Assembly: GCF_913060805.1 (NCBI RefSeq)
Contig: NZ_CAJXTC010000043.1
Span: 1-42,030 of the forward strand
Direction: 5' to 3'
Source of the DNA: an uncultured Draconibacterium sp.
GTDB lineage: Bacteria; Bacteroidota; Bacteroidia; Bacteroidales; Prolixibacteraceae
DNA length: 42,030 nt
The position numbers were made by a program, and so were the translations under genes. Shown in pieces: positions 10,613 through 20,223 of the stretch (position 1 is its first letter; the number at the start of each line of letters is the position of its first letter). The notes under the pieces were generated by a model. It did no database searches. It was not told the origin of the DNA and saw nothing but the letters and a program-made list of their open reading frames with translations.

Positions 10613-11716
10613 CTATAGAAATTCAGAAAAAATACCTTTCAAAACTTCCGCTTCATTTTCCCATGTAAGTTCATTTGATGCCTGAATGAGGTTGGTTTTC
10701 CAGACTTTTCGTTTGTCTGGGTTATTCAAAGCTTCGTTAATCGTTTTTGCCAGATCTTTTGGATCGTGCGAGTTGCTGATGGCACCAATATCGTATTTTT
10801 CAACAATGGCTTTCATTTCAGGCAAATCGCTAATCAACACCGGAACACCGGATCGGATGTAATCAAATAATTTATTGGGCAGCGCGAAACGGTAGTTCAG
10901 CCCCAAATCTTCTTCAATTGATAATCCCAGATCGGCAGTTGGAGTTAGTTTTGTCAGTTCTTCAATGGAAAGGCGCCCTGTAAAACGCACTTTTTCCTGC
11001 AGTTTTTCATTGTGTACCAATTCTTCCAACTGATCTTTTATATCGCCATCGCCGGCAATAACAAGCTGTGCATCGTCGATAAAATGCATAGCTTTTATGG
11101 CTTGCTCTAGTCCGCGGCCAATGTTTACCGCTCCTTGGTACAGAATGATTTTCCGCTGGTTATCTTTTTTGTTAAACTGAGCAGTATTTTTTGAAGTAGG
11201 AATATTCCGGACTACCTGAAACGGCACGCCATATTTTTCCTTGTAAACAGCCGCAATGGAATCACAAACCGTGTAACAGTGTTTTAAATTTGGCAGCATT
11301 TTTCCTTCCAGCCACTCCCAAATCCGCTTTACCCGCGGGCGGTCAATTAATTCCGGAACTTCGGTAAAATATTCGTGGCTATCGTAAACCAGTGTCGATC
11401 GTTTAATTTTTGAAGCCAGATAATTGGCTGTCAGTGCATCCAAATCGTTGGAGAGCAAAACATCGGCTTTCCGGAAAAGTAAAAACAGAAACAACCGAAA
11501 ATTGTACTCGGCATAAAAACACGCTCCCTTTTTAAAAAGCAAAAGCAATCGGTGAGTCTGATAGCTGCGGGCGATTGGCTGACTGTTTTTTAATTTCCGG
11601 CCAACCAGCAAAACACTGAATCCCATTTCTTCCAGAGATGTGCATACTTTGTGCACCCGGTTGTCGGCAACCAGGTCGTTGGTAACAGAAACAATTATTT
11701 GCTTTTTGCGCTTCAA
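10613..11716 (-). CDS. Glycosyltransferase family 4 protein
   Basis: 367 aa GT-B fold enzyme, cytoplasmic face, expected to transfer a sugar from an NDP-sugar during polysaccharide or glycolipid assembly. The N-terminal acceptor domain has the DNRVHK segment (about 18-23) and YDSHEYFTE. The C-terminal nucleotide-sugar domain has YQGAVNIGRGLEQAI, VIAGDGD, and the late ALPNKLFDYIRSGVPVL segment typical of GT4 proteins lacking the classical EGFG loop. The codon at 11716 is TTG and there is no ATG until residue 31, which would cut into the first strand, so a TTG start is likely. TATCTTTA, close to the -7 consensus, lies about 30 bases upstream. Single gene, no polysaccharide cluster nearby. Confidence 0.82.
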   Translation of the reverse strand: MKRKKQIIVSVTNDLVADNRVHKVCTSLEEMGFSVLLVGRKLKNSQPIARSYQTHRLLLLFKKGACFYAEYNFRLFLFLLFRKADVLLSNDLDALTANYLASKIKRSTLVYDSHEYFTEVPELIDRPRVKRIWEWLEGKMLPNLKHCYTVCDSIAAVYKEKYGVPFQVVRNIPTSKNTAQFNKKDNQRKIILYQGAVNIGRGLEQAIKAMHFIDDAQLVIAGDGDIKDQLEELVHNEKLQEKVRFTGRLSIEELTKLTPTADLGLSIEEDLGLNYRFALPNKLFDYIRSGVPVLISDLPEMKAIVEKYDIGAISNSHDPKDLAKTINEALNNPDKRKVWKTNLIQASNELTWENEAEVLKGIFSEFL

Positions 11717-12056
11717 GTGAATGAAATGATTTTGTTGTAAAGATAGAAAAAGTAGGAAGCAGGAAACGCGAAGTTGGAAGATTCTTGCTGTGAGCTCAAT
11801 CTCCTGTCAAAATGTTTTAACGCAGAGTTGCCCAGAGAAGACTCAGAGTCTCACAAAGAACGGTAGGACTGATGTTAAGTGGCTCAATAGGCAGTTGGCA
11901 AAATGCAATTGGCAAAAGTGCGTATGAGTTGGAGGCGTTCTTTGCATATAATTTTACAATTTATCAGTTAAGCAATTTTGTAATTTAAGCATTCTCGCAT
12001 TAAAGCATTGCAGGCAAATTAATCCTTAATCCTTCATCATTAATCAATGGAGCTTT
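11717..12056. repeat. Non-coding divergent region with degenerate repeats
   Basis: Holds a copy of a dispersed sequence (about 11819-11860, CAGAGTTGCCCAGAGAAGAC, related to the copy at 17583) and AT-rich low-complexity runs such as CAATTTATCAGTTAAGCAA. No ORF of interest. It separates the divergent glycosyltransferase and murB. Confidence 0.6.
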
Positions 12057-12064
12057 TATCTTTG
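12057..12064 (+). promoter_or_regulatory. -7 box of murB
   Basis: TATCTTTG, an exact TAnnTTTG match, 15 bases before the ATG at 12080. Transcription would begin at about 12070, downstream of the ATG at 12047, which argues for the shorter murB start. No clear -33 TTG is seen. Confidence 0.55.
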
Positions 12065-12079
12065 CGCAAAATTTATTCT

Positions 12080-13096
12080 ATGATCCGCTTTTCAGAAAAT
12101 CATTCGCTAAAGGCACACAATACATTTGGCATCGAAGCCAAGGCAAAATATTATTTCGAATTTACCGAACTGGAAGACCTGGAGGTTTTTCTGAATTCCA
12201 ATAAAAGCTGGAAAGAGGAGAAGCTGATCGTTTTGGGTGAGGGCAGCAATATTTTGTTTATGAATGATTTCGACGGGCTGGTAATTCATCCGAATGTACC
12301 GGGAATGAATTCGGTTTGGGAGGATCGCAATCACGAGTGGTTTGAAGTTGGTGCCGGCGAAGTTTGGGACGAATTTGTAGAATTTGTCGTAAATCAGGGA
12401 TTGGGTGGAGCTGAAAATTTATCGTTGATTCCTGGGAATGTGGGGGCAACACCGGTGCAAAATATTGGTGCTTACGGACAGGAAGTTTGCCGACTGGTTG
12501 AAAAAGTAAAAGGTTTTGATCTGGAAAAGGGTTGTGCGGTTGAGTATCCTGCAACCGAATGTGGTTTTGCCTACCGGAACAGTGTCTTTAAAAGCTACCT
12601 TAAAAACCGTTTTATCATTACTTCTGTGATTTTCCGATTGGATAAATTTCCGGAGTTCAACCTTGGTTACGGACAATTGGAAGAAAAGGTAAAAGAAAAA
12701 GGAGAAACAAATCTTCACAATATTCGTGAGGCGGTTATTGAAATCCGCTCCTCAAAACTACCCGATGTAAAAGAGTTGGGTAATGCCGGAAGTTTCTTTA
12801 AAAACCCGGTAGTGGAAGTCGCTTTGGCAGAGCAAATCAAATCAAAATACCCGGAGATTCCTGTTTATCCGGGAGGAGAGGGCAAAATAAAACTGGCTGC
12901 CGGTTGGCTGATCGAACAAGCCGGTTGGAAGGGCAAACGTATTGGCGATGCCGGAGTTCATGAACAACAGGCTTTGGTGCTGGTCAATTATGGCAATGCC
13001 ACCGGCAAAGAGATTTATTCTCTTTCGGAAGAAATTTGTAAGTCGGTGGAAGAAAAGTTTGGCGTGACTTTGGAGCGTGAGGTGAATTGTATTTAA
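12080..13096 (+). CDS. murB: UDP-N-acetylenolpyruvoylglucosamine reductase
   Basis: 338 aa flavoenzyme reducing UDP-GlcNAc-enolpyruvate to UDP-MurNAc with NADPH, second committed step of peptidoglycan synthesis, cytoplasmic. It is the type I (Escherichia coli-like) form. The N-terminus is NHSLKAHNTFGI, the FAD-binding segments are LGEGSNILF and LIPGNVGATPVQNIGAYG, and the catalytic residues by alignment are Arg166 (in AYRNS), Ser238 (in NAGSFFKNP) and Glu334 (in LEREV). An in-frame ATG at 12047 would add 11 residues, but the -7 box lies inside that extension and the E. coli enzyme begins at the NHSLK region, so 12080 is preferred. Confidence 0.95.
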   Translation: MIRFSENHSLKAHNTFGIEAKAKYYFEFTELEDLEVFLNSNKSWKEEKLIVLGEGSNILFMNDFDGLVIHPNVPGMNSVWEDRNHEWFEVGAGEVWDEFVEFVVNQGLGGAENLSLIPGNVGATPVQNIGAYGQEVCRLVEKVKGFDLEKGCAVEYPATECGFAYRNSVFKSYLKNRFIITSVIFRLDKFPEFNLGYGQLEEKVKEKGETNLHNIREAVIEIRSSKLPDVKELGNAGSFFKNPVVEVALAEQIKSKYPEIPVYPGGEGKIKLAAGWLIEQAGWKGKRIGDAGVHEQQALVLVNYGNATGKEIYSLSEEICKSVEEKFGVTLEREVNCI

Positions 13097-13130
13097 AACT
13101 ATGATTCAAAGTATTTATCCCAAACACTTT

Positions 13131-13160
13131 TGCACGCAGATTTCGCAGAACAACGCAGAT
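13131..13160 (+). repeat. CGCAGATTTCGCAGA-type intergenic repeat
   Basis: Contains CGCAGATTTCGCAGAA followed by CAACGCAGATG, a sequence I recognise as a dispersed non-coding repeat in Bacteroidota. The rest of the 346-base gap holds the murB terminator and an AT-rich stretch before the next gene. Confidence 0.5.
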
Positions 13161-13197
13161 GTTACATCAAAATAAGCAGAGAAAATTTGAGCCATAA

Positions 13198-13228
13198 AAA
13201 AATCCCGGCGTCCAGTCCGGGATTTTTA
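13198..13228 (+). terminator. Terminator of murB
   Basis: A perfect 11-bp stem AAAAATCCCGG / CCGGGATTTTT with an 8-base loop, followed by TATTTTTT. About 100 bases after the murB stop. Confidence 0.88.
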
Positions 13229-13442
13229 TTTTTTGTTTGATGTTGTGTCCTAATTTCTTAGGTGGATTTGTGCTTACAAAAGTAGCTTTCGTTTTAAAAG
13301 TCAAAATGACCTTTGTCATGCAGGCTATGTCAAAAACGATATCCAAGGGAACCAATTTCCGGTTTTATTGTTCTTCTGAAAACAGTCGTTTCAGAACAGA
13401 AGCAGGCTGAAAACAGCTTGTTTAAAAACAATTATTTTGATT

Positions 13443-15461
13443 ATGCCACATACAAATGCGCTGATAAATGCCACATCGCCATATCTTTTGCAGCACGCCC
13501 ATAATCCTGTAAACTGGCAGGCCTGGAGCGAAGAACTTATTACACAGGCAAAAGCTGAAGACAAACTTATTTTGGTAAGTATTGGTTATGCAGCCTGTCA
13601 CTGGTGCCACGTTATGGAGCACGAAAGTTTTGAGGATGAACAGGTGGCTGCCGTAATGAACGAAAATTTTGTTTGCATCAAAGTCGACCGTGAAGAGCGC
13701 CCCGATGTGGACCATTATTATATGAGTGCAGTTCAGTTGATGGGGCAGCAGGGCGGCTGGCCGTTAAATGTAATTGCGTTGCCCGACGGGCGGCCAATTT
13801 GGGGCGGAACGTATTTCCCAAAAGAAACCTGGGTGGAAAACTTAAAAACACTTGCAGCTTTTTATAAAGGAAAACAAAGCAAGGCTGAAGAATTTGCAAC
13901 ACAATTGCAGCAGGGAATAAAACAGGTTTCGTTAATGCCCGAAGTGGAAACAGAGGTTGCACTCAGCAAAGAATTATTGCAAAACGGTGTGGATGGCTGG
14001 AAAAAATATTTCGATTATGAGGAAGGCGGCAGAGCCGGCGCCCCAAAATTCCCTATGCCCGTAAATCTTGACTTTCTGCTGTACTATGGTTTTATGAATT
14101 CTGATGAGGCCGTGCTCGATTTTGTAGAAACCACTTTATTGAAAATGGCTCGCGGAGGTATCTACGATCAGGTGGGGGGAGGTTTTGCGCGTTATTCGGT
14201 GGATGAAAAATGGAAAGTACCGCATTTCGAAAAGATGTTGTACGATAATGGGCAGTTGATAAGTGTGTATTCAAAGGCCTGGCAGCATTTTAAAATCGAG
14301 GAGTTTAAAACGGTGGTTTACGAAACCATTGCATTTGTAGAACGAGAGCTGATGGATGAAAGTGGTGCTTTTTATTCGTCGTTAGATGCCGACAGCGAAG
14401 GCGAAGAAGGAAAATTTTACGTGTGGAAGAAAGCGGAGCTTCAGGAAGTTTTGGGCGATGAGTTTCCGTTGTTCGAAGAATATTATAATGTAAATGGAAA
14501 AGGATTTTGGGAGCATAATAATTACATATTGCTTCGTGATATTTCGAATGAAGCATTTGCCGAAAAACAAGGATTGAGTTTAAATCAGCTCGAGATAAAA
14601 GTTGGTAAATGGAAATATGCACTGTTGAAAGCACGAAGCAAAAGAATACGTCCGGGATTGGATGATAAAACACTAACATCGTGGAATGCGCTCATGCTTA
14701 AGGGACTTGCTGATGCGTATAAAGCGTTTGGCAACGAAGAGTTTTTATGTCTGGCCATTAAAAATGCTGCATTCATCGAAGAAAACCTGATGAAAGCAGA
14801 CGGTCAGCTTTACCACAGTTGGAAAAATGGCATTACTTCCATCGACGGATTTTTGGAAGATTATGCTTTATTGATCGAAGCATTTCTGGCGTTATACGAA
14901 GTTTCAGGTGATGAAAAATGGCTAGTCTTATCGGATAAGTTGATGGCGTATGTTTTTGCCCATTTTTACGACAAGGAGGTACAACTTTTCTACTTTAACC
15001 GGTTTAATGCCGATGCGGTAATTACGAACCATTTTCAGAAAGAGGATAATGTAATTCCGGCGGCCAATTCGGTTATGGCGAACAACCTGCACCGTTTGTA
15101 TTTAATCCAAGGAGATCCCGAGTTTCTGGAAACAGCAAAGAAAATGTTGCAATACATTACGCCACATTTTACCAATTATCCGATGGCTTATGCCAACTGG
15201 GGCACGTTGCTGTTAAAATTAACGGCTCCTTATTTCGAGGTAGCCGTTTGTGGTATTAATTCTCGCTTACAGCTTCAGAAATTGCAAAATGGTTTTTATC
15301 CGCATGTGCTTTGGGCATTCACCGAGAAGGAAAGCGAGGTGCCATTGTTGAAAGATCGTTTTAGTCATACTACGGATTTGATTTATGTATGCAAAAACGG
15401 TGCTTGCGAACTGCCGGTTGAAGAAGTGGAAGAAGCAGCCAAAAAGATTAGCATCCAATGA
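13443..15461 (+). CDS. YyaL-type thioredoxin-domain protein (DUF255, spermatogenesis-associated protein 20 family)
   Basis: 672 aa, the usual length. The N-terminal DUF255 thioredoxin-like domain (about 1-160) opens with NPVNW and carries the CHWC motif (Cys52, Cys55) in [13 protein letters not shown]. The remaining ~500 residues look like the (alpha/alpha)-barrel seen in N-acylglucosamine 2-epimerase relatives and cellobiose epimerases, with [28 protein letters not shown] and [12 protein letters not shown]. The cellular role of the family is unsettled. The open frame extends to a TTG at 13437, but ATG 13443 gives the normal start. It overlaps the next gene by 4 bases (ATGA), so translation is coupled. 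Confidence 0.9.
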   Translation: MPHTNALINATSPYLLQHAHNPVNWQAWSEELITQAKAEDKLILVSIGYAACHWCHVMEHESFEDEQVAAVMNENFVCIKVDREERPDVDHYYMSAVQLMGQQGGWPLNVIALPDGRPIWGGTYFPKETWVENLKTLAAFYKGKQSKAEEFATQLQQGIKQVSLMPEVETEVALSKELLQNGVDGWKKYFDYEEGGRAGAPKFPMPVNLDFLLYYGFMNSDEAVLDFVETTLLKMARGGIYDQVGGGFARYSVDEKWKVPHFEKMLYDNGQLISVYSKAWQHFKIEEFKTVVYETIAFVERELMDESGAFYSSLDADSEGEEGKFYVWKKAELQEVLGDEFPLFEEYYNVNGKGFWEHNNYILLRDISNEAFAEKQGLSLNQLEIKVGKWKYALLKARSKRIRPGLDDKTLTSWNALMLKGLADAYKAFGNEEFLCLAIKNAAFIEENLMKADGQLYHSWKNGITSIDGFLEDYALLIEAFLALYEVSGDEKWLVLSDKLMAYVFAHFYDKEVQLFYFNRFNADAVITNHFQKEDNVIPAANSVMANNLHRLYLIQGDPEFLETAKKMLQYITPHFTNYPMAYANWGTLLLKLTAPYFEVAVCGINSRLQLQKLQNGFYPHVLWAFTEKESEVPLLKDRFSHTTDLIYVCKNGACELPVEEVEEAAKKISIQ

Positions 15462-16498
15462 AGCGGAAGGAAGTATTGATTGTTGGTCAGGGGCTGGCCG
15501 GAACATTGCTGGCTTTTGAGTTGCATTTGGCCGGAGTGAAATTGTGTATCGTCAACAATCCGCAAAAAAGTACGGCAACTCGAGTGGCAGCCGGCATGGT
15601 AAATCCGCTGGTATTTAAACGAATGACCAAAAGCTGGATGGTGGATGATTTGCTGCCGGTAATGAAAAATCGTTACAGCGATCTGGAAGAATTGTTGGGT
15701 GAACGTTTTTATTTCGATCTGCCTATGATTAAACCATTGTCGGAACAGGAAGCCGAACTGTGGTTCGAACGAAAAGCTGATGAGAAATTTGCCCCATTTA
15801 TTCAGGATATTTGTGAAACCAGTCCGGTTGAAAATGTTTTTCAGTCACATGCTTATGGAATTGTAAAAGGATCGGGTTATTTAAAAACCCGCATTTTTCT
15901 GGATGCTGCAAAACGTTTTTTTCAGAAAAATGAAATGTTGATCGAAGCTGATTTTCCGGCAAACCAGGGCAATTTCGAAAATCATATTTTTCGGGATATT
16001 CAATTTGATAAAATAGTGTTTTGCGAGGGGCACTACCTCAAAACGCAACCGCTGTTTGATTTTGTGCGATTGCAACCCGCAAAAGGGGAGGTGCTGCAGA
16101 TTTATGCACCCGATCTTTCGGAGAACTATATTATTAACCGGCGTGTATTTGTACTGCCAATTGGCGATCATCGTTTTAAAGTCGGCTCAACATATGAGTG
16201 GAAAGATCTTTCTGTTAAACCGACAGAAGAAGGAAAAAACTCCATTGTCGATCGTTTAAAAGATTTGATTCATGTTGATTTTGAGTTAGAGCAACATTGG
16301 GCAGGCGTACGTCCAACAGTTATCGACCGGCGCCCTGTTTTAGGAAAACATCCGGTGTTCGGTCATCTCAATTTATTTAACGGGCTGGGAACAAAGGGAG
16401 TGATGCTGGCGCCTTATTTTGCGAAGGAAATGAAAGCGTTGATTACGGACGATAATTATGCCATCAATAACGAAGTTGATCTGGCCCGATTTCTATAG
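15458..16498 (+). CDS. FAD-dependent oxidoreductase, DAO family
   Basis: 346 aa with a dinucleotide-binding GQGLAG (Gly10, Gly12, Gly15) at the very N-terminus and a C-terminal flavin-contact region ([14 protein letters not shown], then [17 protein letters not shown]) typical of the D-amino-acid oxidase/glycine oxidase superfamily. Cytoplasmic. The substrate cannot be named: the family includes sarcosine, glycine and D-amino-acid oxidases and tRNA-modifying MnmC-type domains. The ATGA overlap with the YyaL-like gene implies a two-gene operon; this pairing is the only functional clue for both. Confidence 0.8.
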   Translation: MKRKEVLIVGQGLAGTLLAFELHLAGVKLCIVNNPQKSTATRVAAGMVNPLVFKRMTKSWMVDDLLPVMKNRYSDLEELLGERFYFDLPMIKPLSEQEAELWFERKADEKFAPFIQDICETSPVENVFQSHAYGIVKGSGYLKTRIFLDAAKRFFQKNEMLIEADFPANQGNFENHIFRDIQFDKIVFCEGHYLKTQPLFDFVRLQPAKGEVLQIYAPDLSENYIINRRVFVLPIGDHRFKVGSTYEWKDLSVKPTEEGKNSIVDRLKDLIHVDFELEQHWAGVRPTVIDRRPVLGKHPVFGHLNLFNGLGTKGVMLAPYFAKEMKALITDDNYAINNEVDLARFL

Positions 16499-16586
16499 TC
16501 GTTGTTATGTTTACAAACTTTTTTATTCAACCTTTGTTCTATTTTCCTTAACTTGAGTTTTTAAAAATTACCAAACAAATATTGAA

Positions 16587-17453
16587 ATGAAGAAATTACT
16601 GATTTTATTATTTTTAGTACCTGCATTTGCGTTTGCACAAGACGAAACAAAAGATACCCTTTGGACAACAAATGGTAGTACTACACTTAATTTTTCGCAG
16701 GTTTCATTGAGCAACTGGGCAGCCGGAGGAAGAAGTTCCATGTCGGGAGTTTTTATGGTAAACTACGCTGCTAATTATAAAAAGGACAAGCTGACCTGGG
16801 ACAATACCTTCGATTTTCGTTATGGCTTTTTAAAAGAAGAAGATAAGGATTTGCAGAAATCTGACGATATGATCGATATTAGTTCGAAACTGGGTATTGA
16901 GGCCAAAAAGAACTGGTATTATTCGGCTTTGATGGGATTCAAATCGCAGTTTGCCGCGGGTTACACTTACCCGGATACCGACAATGCCATTTCAAAATTT
17001 ATGGCGCCGGGTTACCTGAATCTTGGTTTGGGTATGGATTACAAAACCGATGATTTTTCGCTGATGATGGCTCCGGTGTCGGGAAAATTTACTTTTGTTA
17101 CCGACGATGATCTTTCTGATGAAGGTGCTTTTGGTGTTGAAGAAGGAAAATCGGTTCGTGCCGAACTTGGTGCAACAGTTAAAGCACAGTATAAAAAGGA
17201 TATTTGGGAGAATGTAACGCTTGATACCAAAGTTGATCTTTTCTCGAATTACCTCGATCAACCTAAAAATGTCGATATCGACTGGACATTCAAAATTATT
17301 ATGAAGGTGAACGACTACCTGTCGGCTAACCTGATTACGCAGTTGATTTACGATAATGATGTTAAAATTCAGGGAGAAGATCCTTCCGGATTTCCCGCAC
17401 CTGATTTACAGTTTATGGAATCGTTTGGAGTAGGATTGACGTTTAAATTCTAA
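16587..17453 (+). CDS. DUF3078 domain outer-membrane protein
   Basis: 288 aa. Signal peptide 1-18 (FAFAQ). The conserved start of DUF3078, TNGSTTLNFSQVSLSNWAAG, is at about 28-47, followed by alternating strands and a terminal phenylalanine (LTFKF), as in outer-membrane barrels. The family is confined largely to Bacteroidota and has no established function. It is probably monocistronic: it begins 88 bases after the oxidoreductase and is closed by a good terminator. Confidence 0.85.
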   Translation: MKKLLILLFLVPAFAFAQDETKDTLWTTNGSTTLNFSQVSLSNWAAGGRSSMSGVFMVNYAANYKKDKLTWDNTFDFRYGFLKEEDKDLQKSDDMIDISSKLGIEAKKNWYYSALMGFKSQFAAGYTYPDTDNAISKFMAPGYLNLGLGMDYKTDDFSLMMAPVSGKFTFVTDDDLSDEGAFGVEEGKSVRAELGATVKAQYKKDIWENVTLDTKVDLFSNYLDQPKNVDIDWTFKIIMKVNDYLSANLITQLIYDNDVKIQGEDPSGFPAPDLQFMESFGVGLTFKF

Positions 17454-17475
17454 TTGAATACAAAATATTTGAGAA

Positions 17476-17508
17476 AGGCTTTCTGCAGTTTGCGGGAAGC
17501 TTTTTTTG
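17476..17508 (+). terminator. Terminator of the DUF3078 gene
   Basis: 12 pairs (AGGCTTTCTGCA with TGCGGGAAGCTT, three of them G-U), loop GTT, then a run of six further Ts. Confidence 0.85.
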
Positions 17509-17766
17509 TTTTTACTAGTTGCGTGTAAAGAGCCTCTAGCTTCAAGTAAGAGGTTACAAATCTCACGTCAGTTATCAAAATATTTTACCACAGAGTTACA
17601 CAGAGAAGACACAAAGTTTCACAAAGAGGAGAGAAGTAGTTCCGAAAGTTGCAATTTGACAATTTATCAATTTGACAATTTCACAATTTCTCAATCTCCC
17701 TCAATCTTCTATCAATCTCCCTCAATCTTTCGCTCGCAACTAGCAACTCGAAGCTCGCAACTTTCT
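17509..17766. repeat. Non-coding repeat-rich region between convergent genes
   Basis: Contains ACAGAGTTACACAGAGAAG (about 17585), related to the copy near 11822, then iterations of CAATTT(A/G)(A/T)CAATTT and two copies of ATCTCCCTCAATCTT, ending in a CTCGCAACTAGCAACTCGAAG run. An open frame spans it, but its product is low-complexity and it is not a gene. Confidence 0.6.
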
Positions 17767-18669
17767 TTACAACACCGTTCCCAAAGTAATCAGCAAAATA
17801 CCCGTGAGAATACCCACCAGATAAGCACCTTTCTTTTTCAGGTTTTGTTCTTTAAACAGCACACCGCCAATTACAAAAGCTACCAGAACACTTCCGCGGC
17901 GCAGTGCCGAGATTACCGAGATTAAAGCATCTTCGTTGCTAAGGGCATAAAAATACAGGTAGTCGGCAATCACCAAAAACAACCCGATAAGCGGGATCGT
18001 CCAGCGCCACTCAAAACTAATGTTCTTGCGTTTTCTGATTTTCTCGTTCAGCAAAACAAAAGGCAGGAGAATTACCACCTGGTAAACCGAAAACCAGGCT
18101 TGTACCGCCACACGGTCGATTCGTTGTAAAATAAATTTGTCGTATAAACCACTGCAGGCGCCGAGTAGCGTTCCGGCAACAATAAAATAAATCCATTTAT
18201 TGCGTTTAAAATGGATGCCTTCTGCTTTTCCGGCGGTGGAGAAGAGGTAGAAAAATACGAGGGTGATGGCGATTCCAATCCACTGGTAAACATTCAGGCG
18301 TTCGTGAAAAATGATGAGGGCACCGATAAGTGTCCAAAGCGGACCGGTTGCCCGGATTGGAGCCACAATGGTAATGGGCAGGTGTTTCAGCGCAAAAAAG
18401 GCAAGCACCCAACTCGACACAACAATGGCCGATTTTAGCAACACCTGTAAATGTTCGGTAGCGGTGAGTTTTGGAACATACAAGCCGGTGTTGGCCATCA
18501 GCTCGGGCGATTTAAACGATAAAATAATAAAAGGTGTAAACAGCAAAGTGCTGGCAACCGTTGAAAAAAACAGCACGGGCATTACCGCGTTGCCGTTAAC
18601 CGATTGCTTTTTAAAAATGTCGTAAATGCCCAGAAATAAGGCCGATGCCAATCCGAATAGTGCCCACAT
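17767..18669 (-). CDS. EamA/DMT superfamily inner-membrane transporter
   Basis: 300 aa with about ten hydrophobic helices in two EamA repeats (about 1-140 and 155-300), as in the drug/metabolite transporter superfamily. The second helix pair includes HLPITIVAPIRATGPLW and the C-terminal repeat ALRRGSVLVAFVIGGVLFKE. Substrate unknown. The frame begins at a TTG (18690), but the ATG at 18669 gives a clean start MWALFGLASALFLG, and a -7 box overlaps the TTG. It is convergent with the DUF3078 gene and not in an operon. Confidence 0.85.
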   Translation of the reverse strand: MWALFGLASALFLGIYDIFKKQSVNGNAVMPVLFFSTVASTLLFTPFIILSFKSPELMANTGLYVPKLTATEHLQVLLKSAIVVSSWVLAFFALKHLPITIVAPIRATGPLWTLIGALIIFHERLNVYQWIGIAITLVFFYLFSTAGKAEGIHFKRNKWIYFIVAGTLLGACSGLYDKFILQRIDRVAVQAWFSVYQVVILLPFVLLNEKIRKRKNISFEWRWTIPLIGLFLVIADYLYFYALSNEDALISVISALRRGSVLVAFVIGGVLFKEQNLKKKGAYLVGILTGILLITLGTVL

Positions 18670-18687
18670 AATGTTTTCTAAAGCCGA

Positions 18688-18695
18688 CAAAAGTA
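18688..18695 (-). promoter_or_regulatory. -7 box of the EamA transporter gene
   Basis: Minus-strand TACTTTTG, an exact TAnnTTTG match, ending 18 bases before the ATG at 18669. It overlaps the TTG at 18690, which rules against that longer start. No -33 TTG seen. Confidence 0.5.
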
Positions 18696-18821
18696 GCCGT
18701 TTTCATTGAGCTCTATATTTCCTAAAAGTTATGATTTCGGCGAAATCTATTTGCAATCATTTTTTTCAATGTTTATTTAAAAACTAAAAGTGCTTGTCGT
18801 TGTTTCAAAGTTGTAAGTAAA

Positions 18822-19052
18822 ATGAAAAAGATTTTAAAAGAAAAGCAGCTGGCCCTGATTTTATTGGTAGTTGGTGCCATTGGAGGTTTCCTTTACTGGA
18901 AATACGTGGGATGTTTAAGCGGTACCTGCCCCATTAAATCGGTGTGGTACTGGAGTACTTTGTGGGGAGCTGCGGTTGGTTACCTTGTGGGCGATGCCAT
19001 AAACGATTTTATGGTGAAGCGCAAAAAAAGAGCAGAACAGAATGATAGCTAA
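18822..19052 (+). CDS. Small two-helix membrane protein, DUF6132-like
   Basis: 76 aa. Two hydrophobic helices (about 10-28 and 43-60) flank a short loop with two cysteines (Cys31, Cys36) in GCLSGTCPIKS; basic residues at both ends suggest cytoplasmic termini. Proteins of this shape occur in Bacteroidota beside thioredoxin or rhodanese genes. Here the stop overlaps the thioredoxin start by 11 bases, so the two are translationally coupled and a redox role for the cysteine pair is a fair inference. No function is established. Confidence 0.75.
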   Translation: MKKILKEKQLALILLVVGAIGGFLYWKYVGCLSGTCPIKSVWYWSTLWGAAVGYLVGDAINDFMVKRKKRAEQNDS

Positions 19053-19341
19053 ATTCAAAAATATTATCAATTGCAAACGTCCGGTTTTGGTCGATTTTTA
19101 TGCCGACTGGTGTGGTCCGTGTAAACAAATGCCGGCCATTCTGAAGCAGGTGAAAGCCGAGCTGAAAGAAAATGTCAAGATCATTAAAGTGGATGTTGAC
19201 CGCAACCCTAATATTGCCTCGAAATACCAGATACGAAGCATTCCTACACTGATGCTGTTTAAAGACGGCGAGTTAAAGTGGAGTGGGATGGGTGTGCGAC
19301 CTGCGCACGAAGTAAAAAGTATTGTCGAGCAATATTTGTAA
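19042..19341 (+). CDS. Thioredoxin
   Basis: 99 aa single-domain thioredoxin, cytoplasmic because there is no signal peptide. The active site is WCGPC (Cys24, Cys27) and the cis-proline loop is SIPTL. The buried aspartate lies in VDFYADW. It overlaps the DUF6132-like gene by 11 bases and is followed 8 bases later by a methyltransferase. The DUF6132 partner hints that it reduces the membrane protein rather than being the general TrxA. Confidence 0.92.
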   Translation: MIAKFKNIINCKRPVLVDFYADWCGPCKQMPAILKQVKAELKENVKIIKVDVDRNPNIASKYQIRSIPTLMLFKDGELKWSGMGVRPAHEVKSIVEQYL

Positions 19342-19349
19342 ATTTGTAC

Positions 19350-20090
19350 ATGCACGATTCACAAAATATTTTCTACACCTCCATATCAAAGTATTACTCC
19401 GAGATTTTTCCGTTTAACCCCACGCAACTGAAGTTTGTGAAAAACAAGCTTGGCGAGTTGCCCGGAAAACATATTCTGGATATCGGTTGTGCCACCGGAG
19501 AGTTGGCTTATCAACTGGCTGAAAGTGGGGCAGAAGTTATTGGAATTGACCTGAACGAAGATCTGTTGCAACAGGCCATCAGCAAAAAGATGCACGAAAA
19601 ACTGACTTTTCAGCAGGGGAATATGCTGGAATTAACACAGGATTTTAAAGCGCAGCAGTTTGATGCGGTTCTGTGTTTTGGAAATACCTTGGTTCACCTT
19701 AATTCTGAATCACTGGTTTTACAAATGCTGGAAGGTGTTGAAACTGTTTTAAAATCCGGAGGTCAATTGCTGATCCAGCTGCTGAACTACGACTACATTT
19801 GCAGCGAACCGGTTGAAACACTGCCCGTAATCGACACAGAAAACATCCGTTTTGTGCGTCGGTATAATTTTACTGACGACTCGGATTTGATCGGTTTTCA
19901 AACCGATCTTGAAATTAAAGCCATTAACCGAATCGTATCGAACGAAACACCTTTGCTGGCATTAAAAAGTAAAACGTTAAAAACGCTGTTGAAAAAAGCC
20001 GGTTTTCGAAATATTCAGTTTTATGCCAACTTTAAACAGGATGCTTTCGGTGGAAAACATTTGCCTTTGGTGGTTAGTTGTGAGAAGTAG
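19350..20090 (+). CDS. Class I SAM-dependent methyltransferase
   Basis: 246 aa. SAM-binding motif I is ILDIGCATGELAYQLAESG (42-60), the acidic residue of motif II is in VIGIDLNEDLL, and motif IV is FDAVLCFGNTLVHL. Domain type 11/25, substrate unknown; the C-terminal half (NRIVSNETPLLALKSKTLK, KKAGFRNIQFY) is typical of small-molecule methyltransferases. The frame remains open upstream into the thioredoxin gene, but the ATG at 19350 gives the normal N-terminus and an 8-base gap. Third gene of the DUF6132-thioredoxin run. Confidence 0.82.
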   Translation: MHDSQNIFYTSISKYYSEIFPFNPTQLKFVKNKLGELPGKHILDIGCATGELAYQLAESGAEVIGIDLNEDLLQQAISKKMHEKLTFQQGNMLELTQDFKAQQFDAVLCFGNTLVHLNSESLVLQMLEGVETVLKSGGQLLIQLLNYDYICSEPVETLPVIDTENIRFVRRYNFTDDSDLIGFQTDLEIKAINRIVSNETPLLALKSKTLKTLLKKAGFRNIQFYANFKQDAFGGKHLPLVVSCEK

Positions 20091-20223
20091 GATTTCGCTT
20101 TTGAGTTTTCTCTTTTCAGGTTGCTCCGGATAAAAACATGGAGTTCAATTTTCTATTGGTTATTTTGGTCTTTATGCCAGACCAATGTCATTAAGTTAAG
20201 GCTGTAAGCCTTTGATAATACAG

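Noticed and set aside
17506-17925. 139-residue plus-strand frame
   Set aside because: Runs through low-complexity repeats and then antisense into the EamA gene; composition is that of the repeats.
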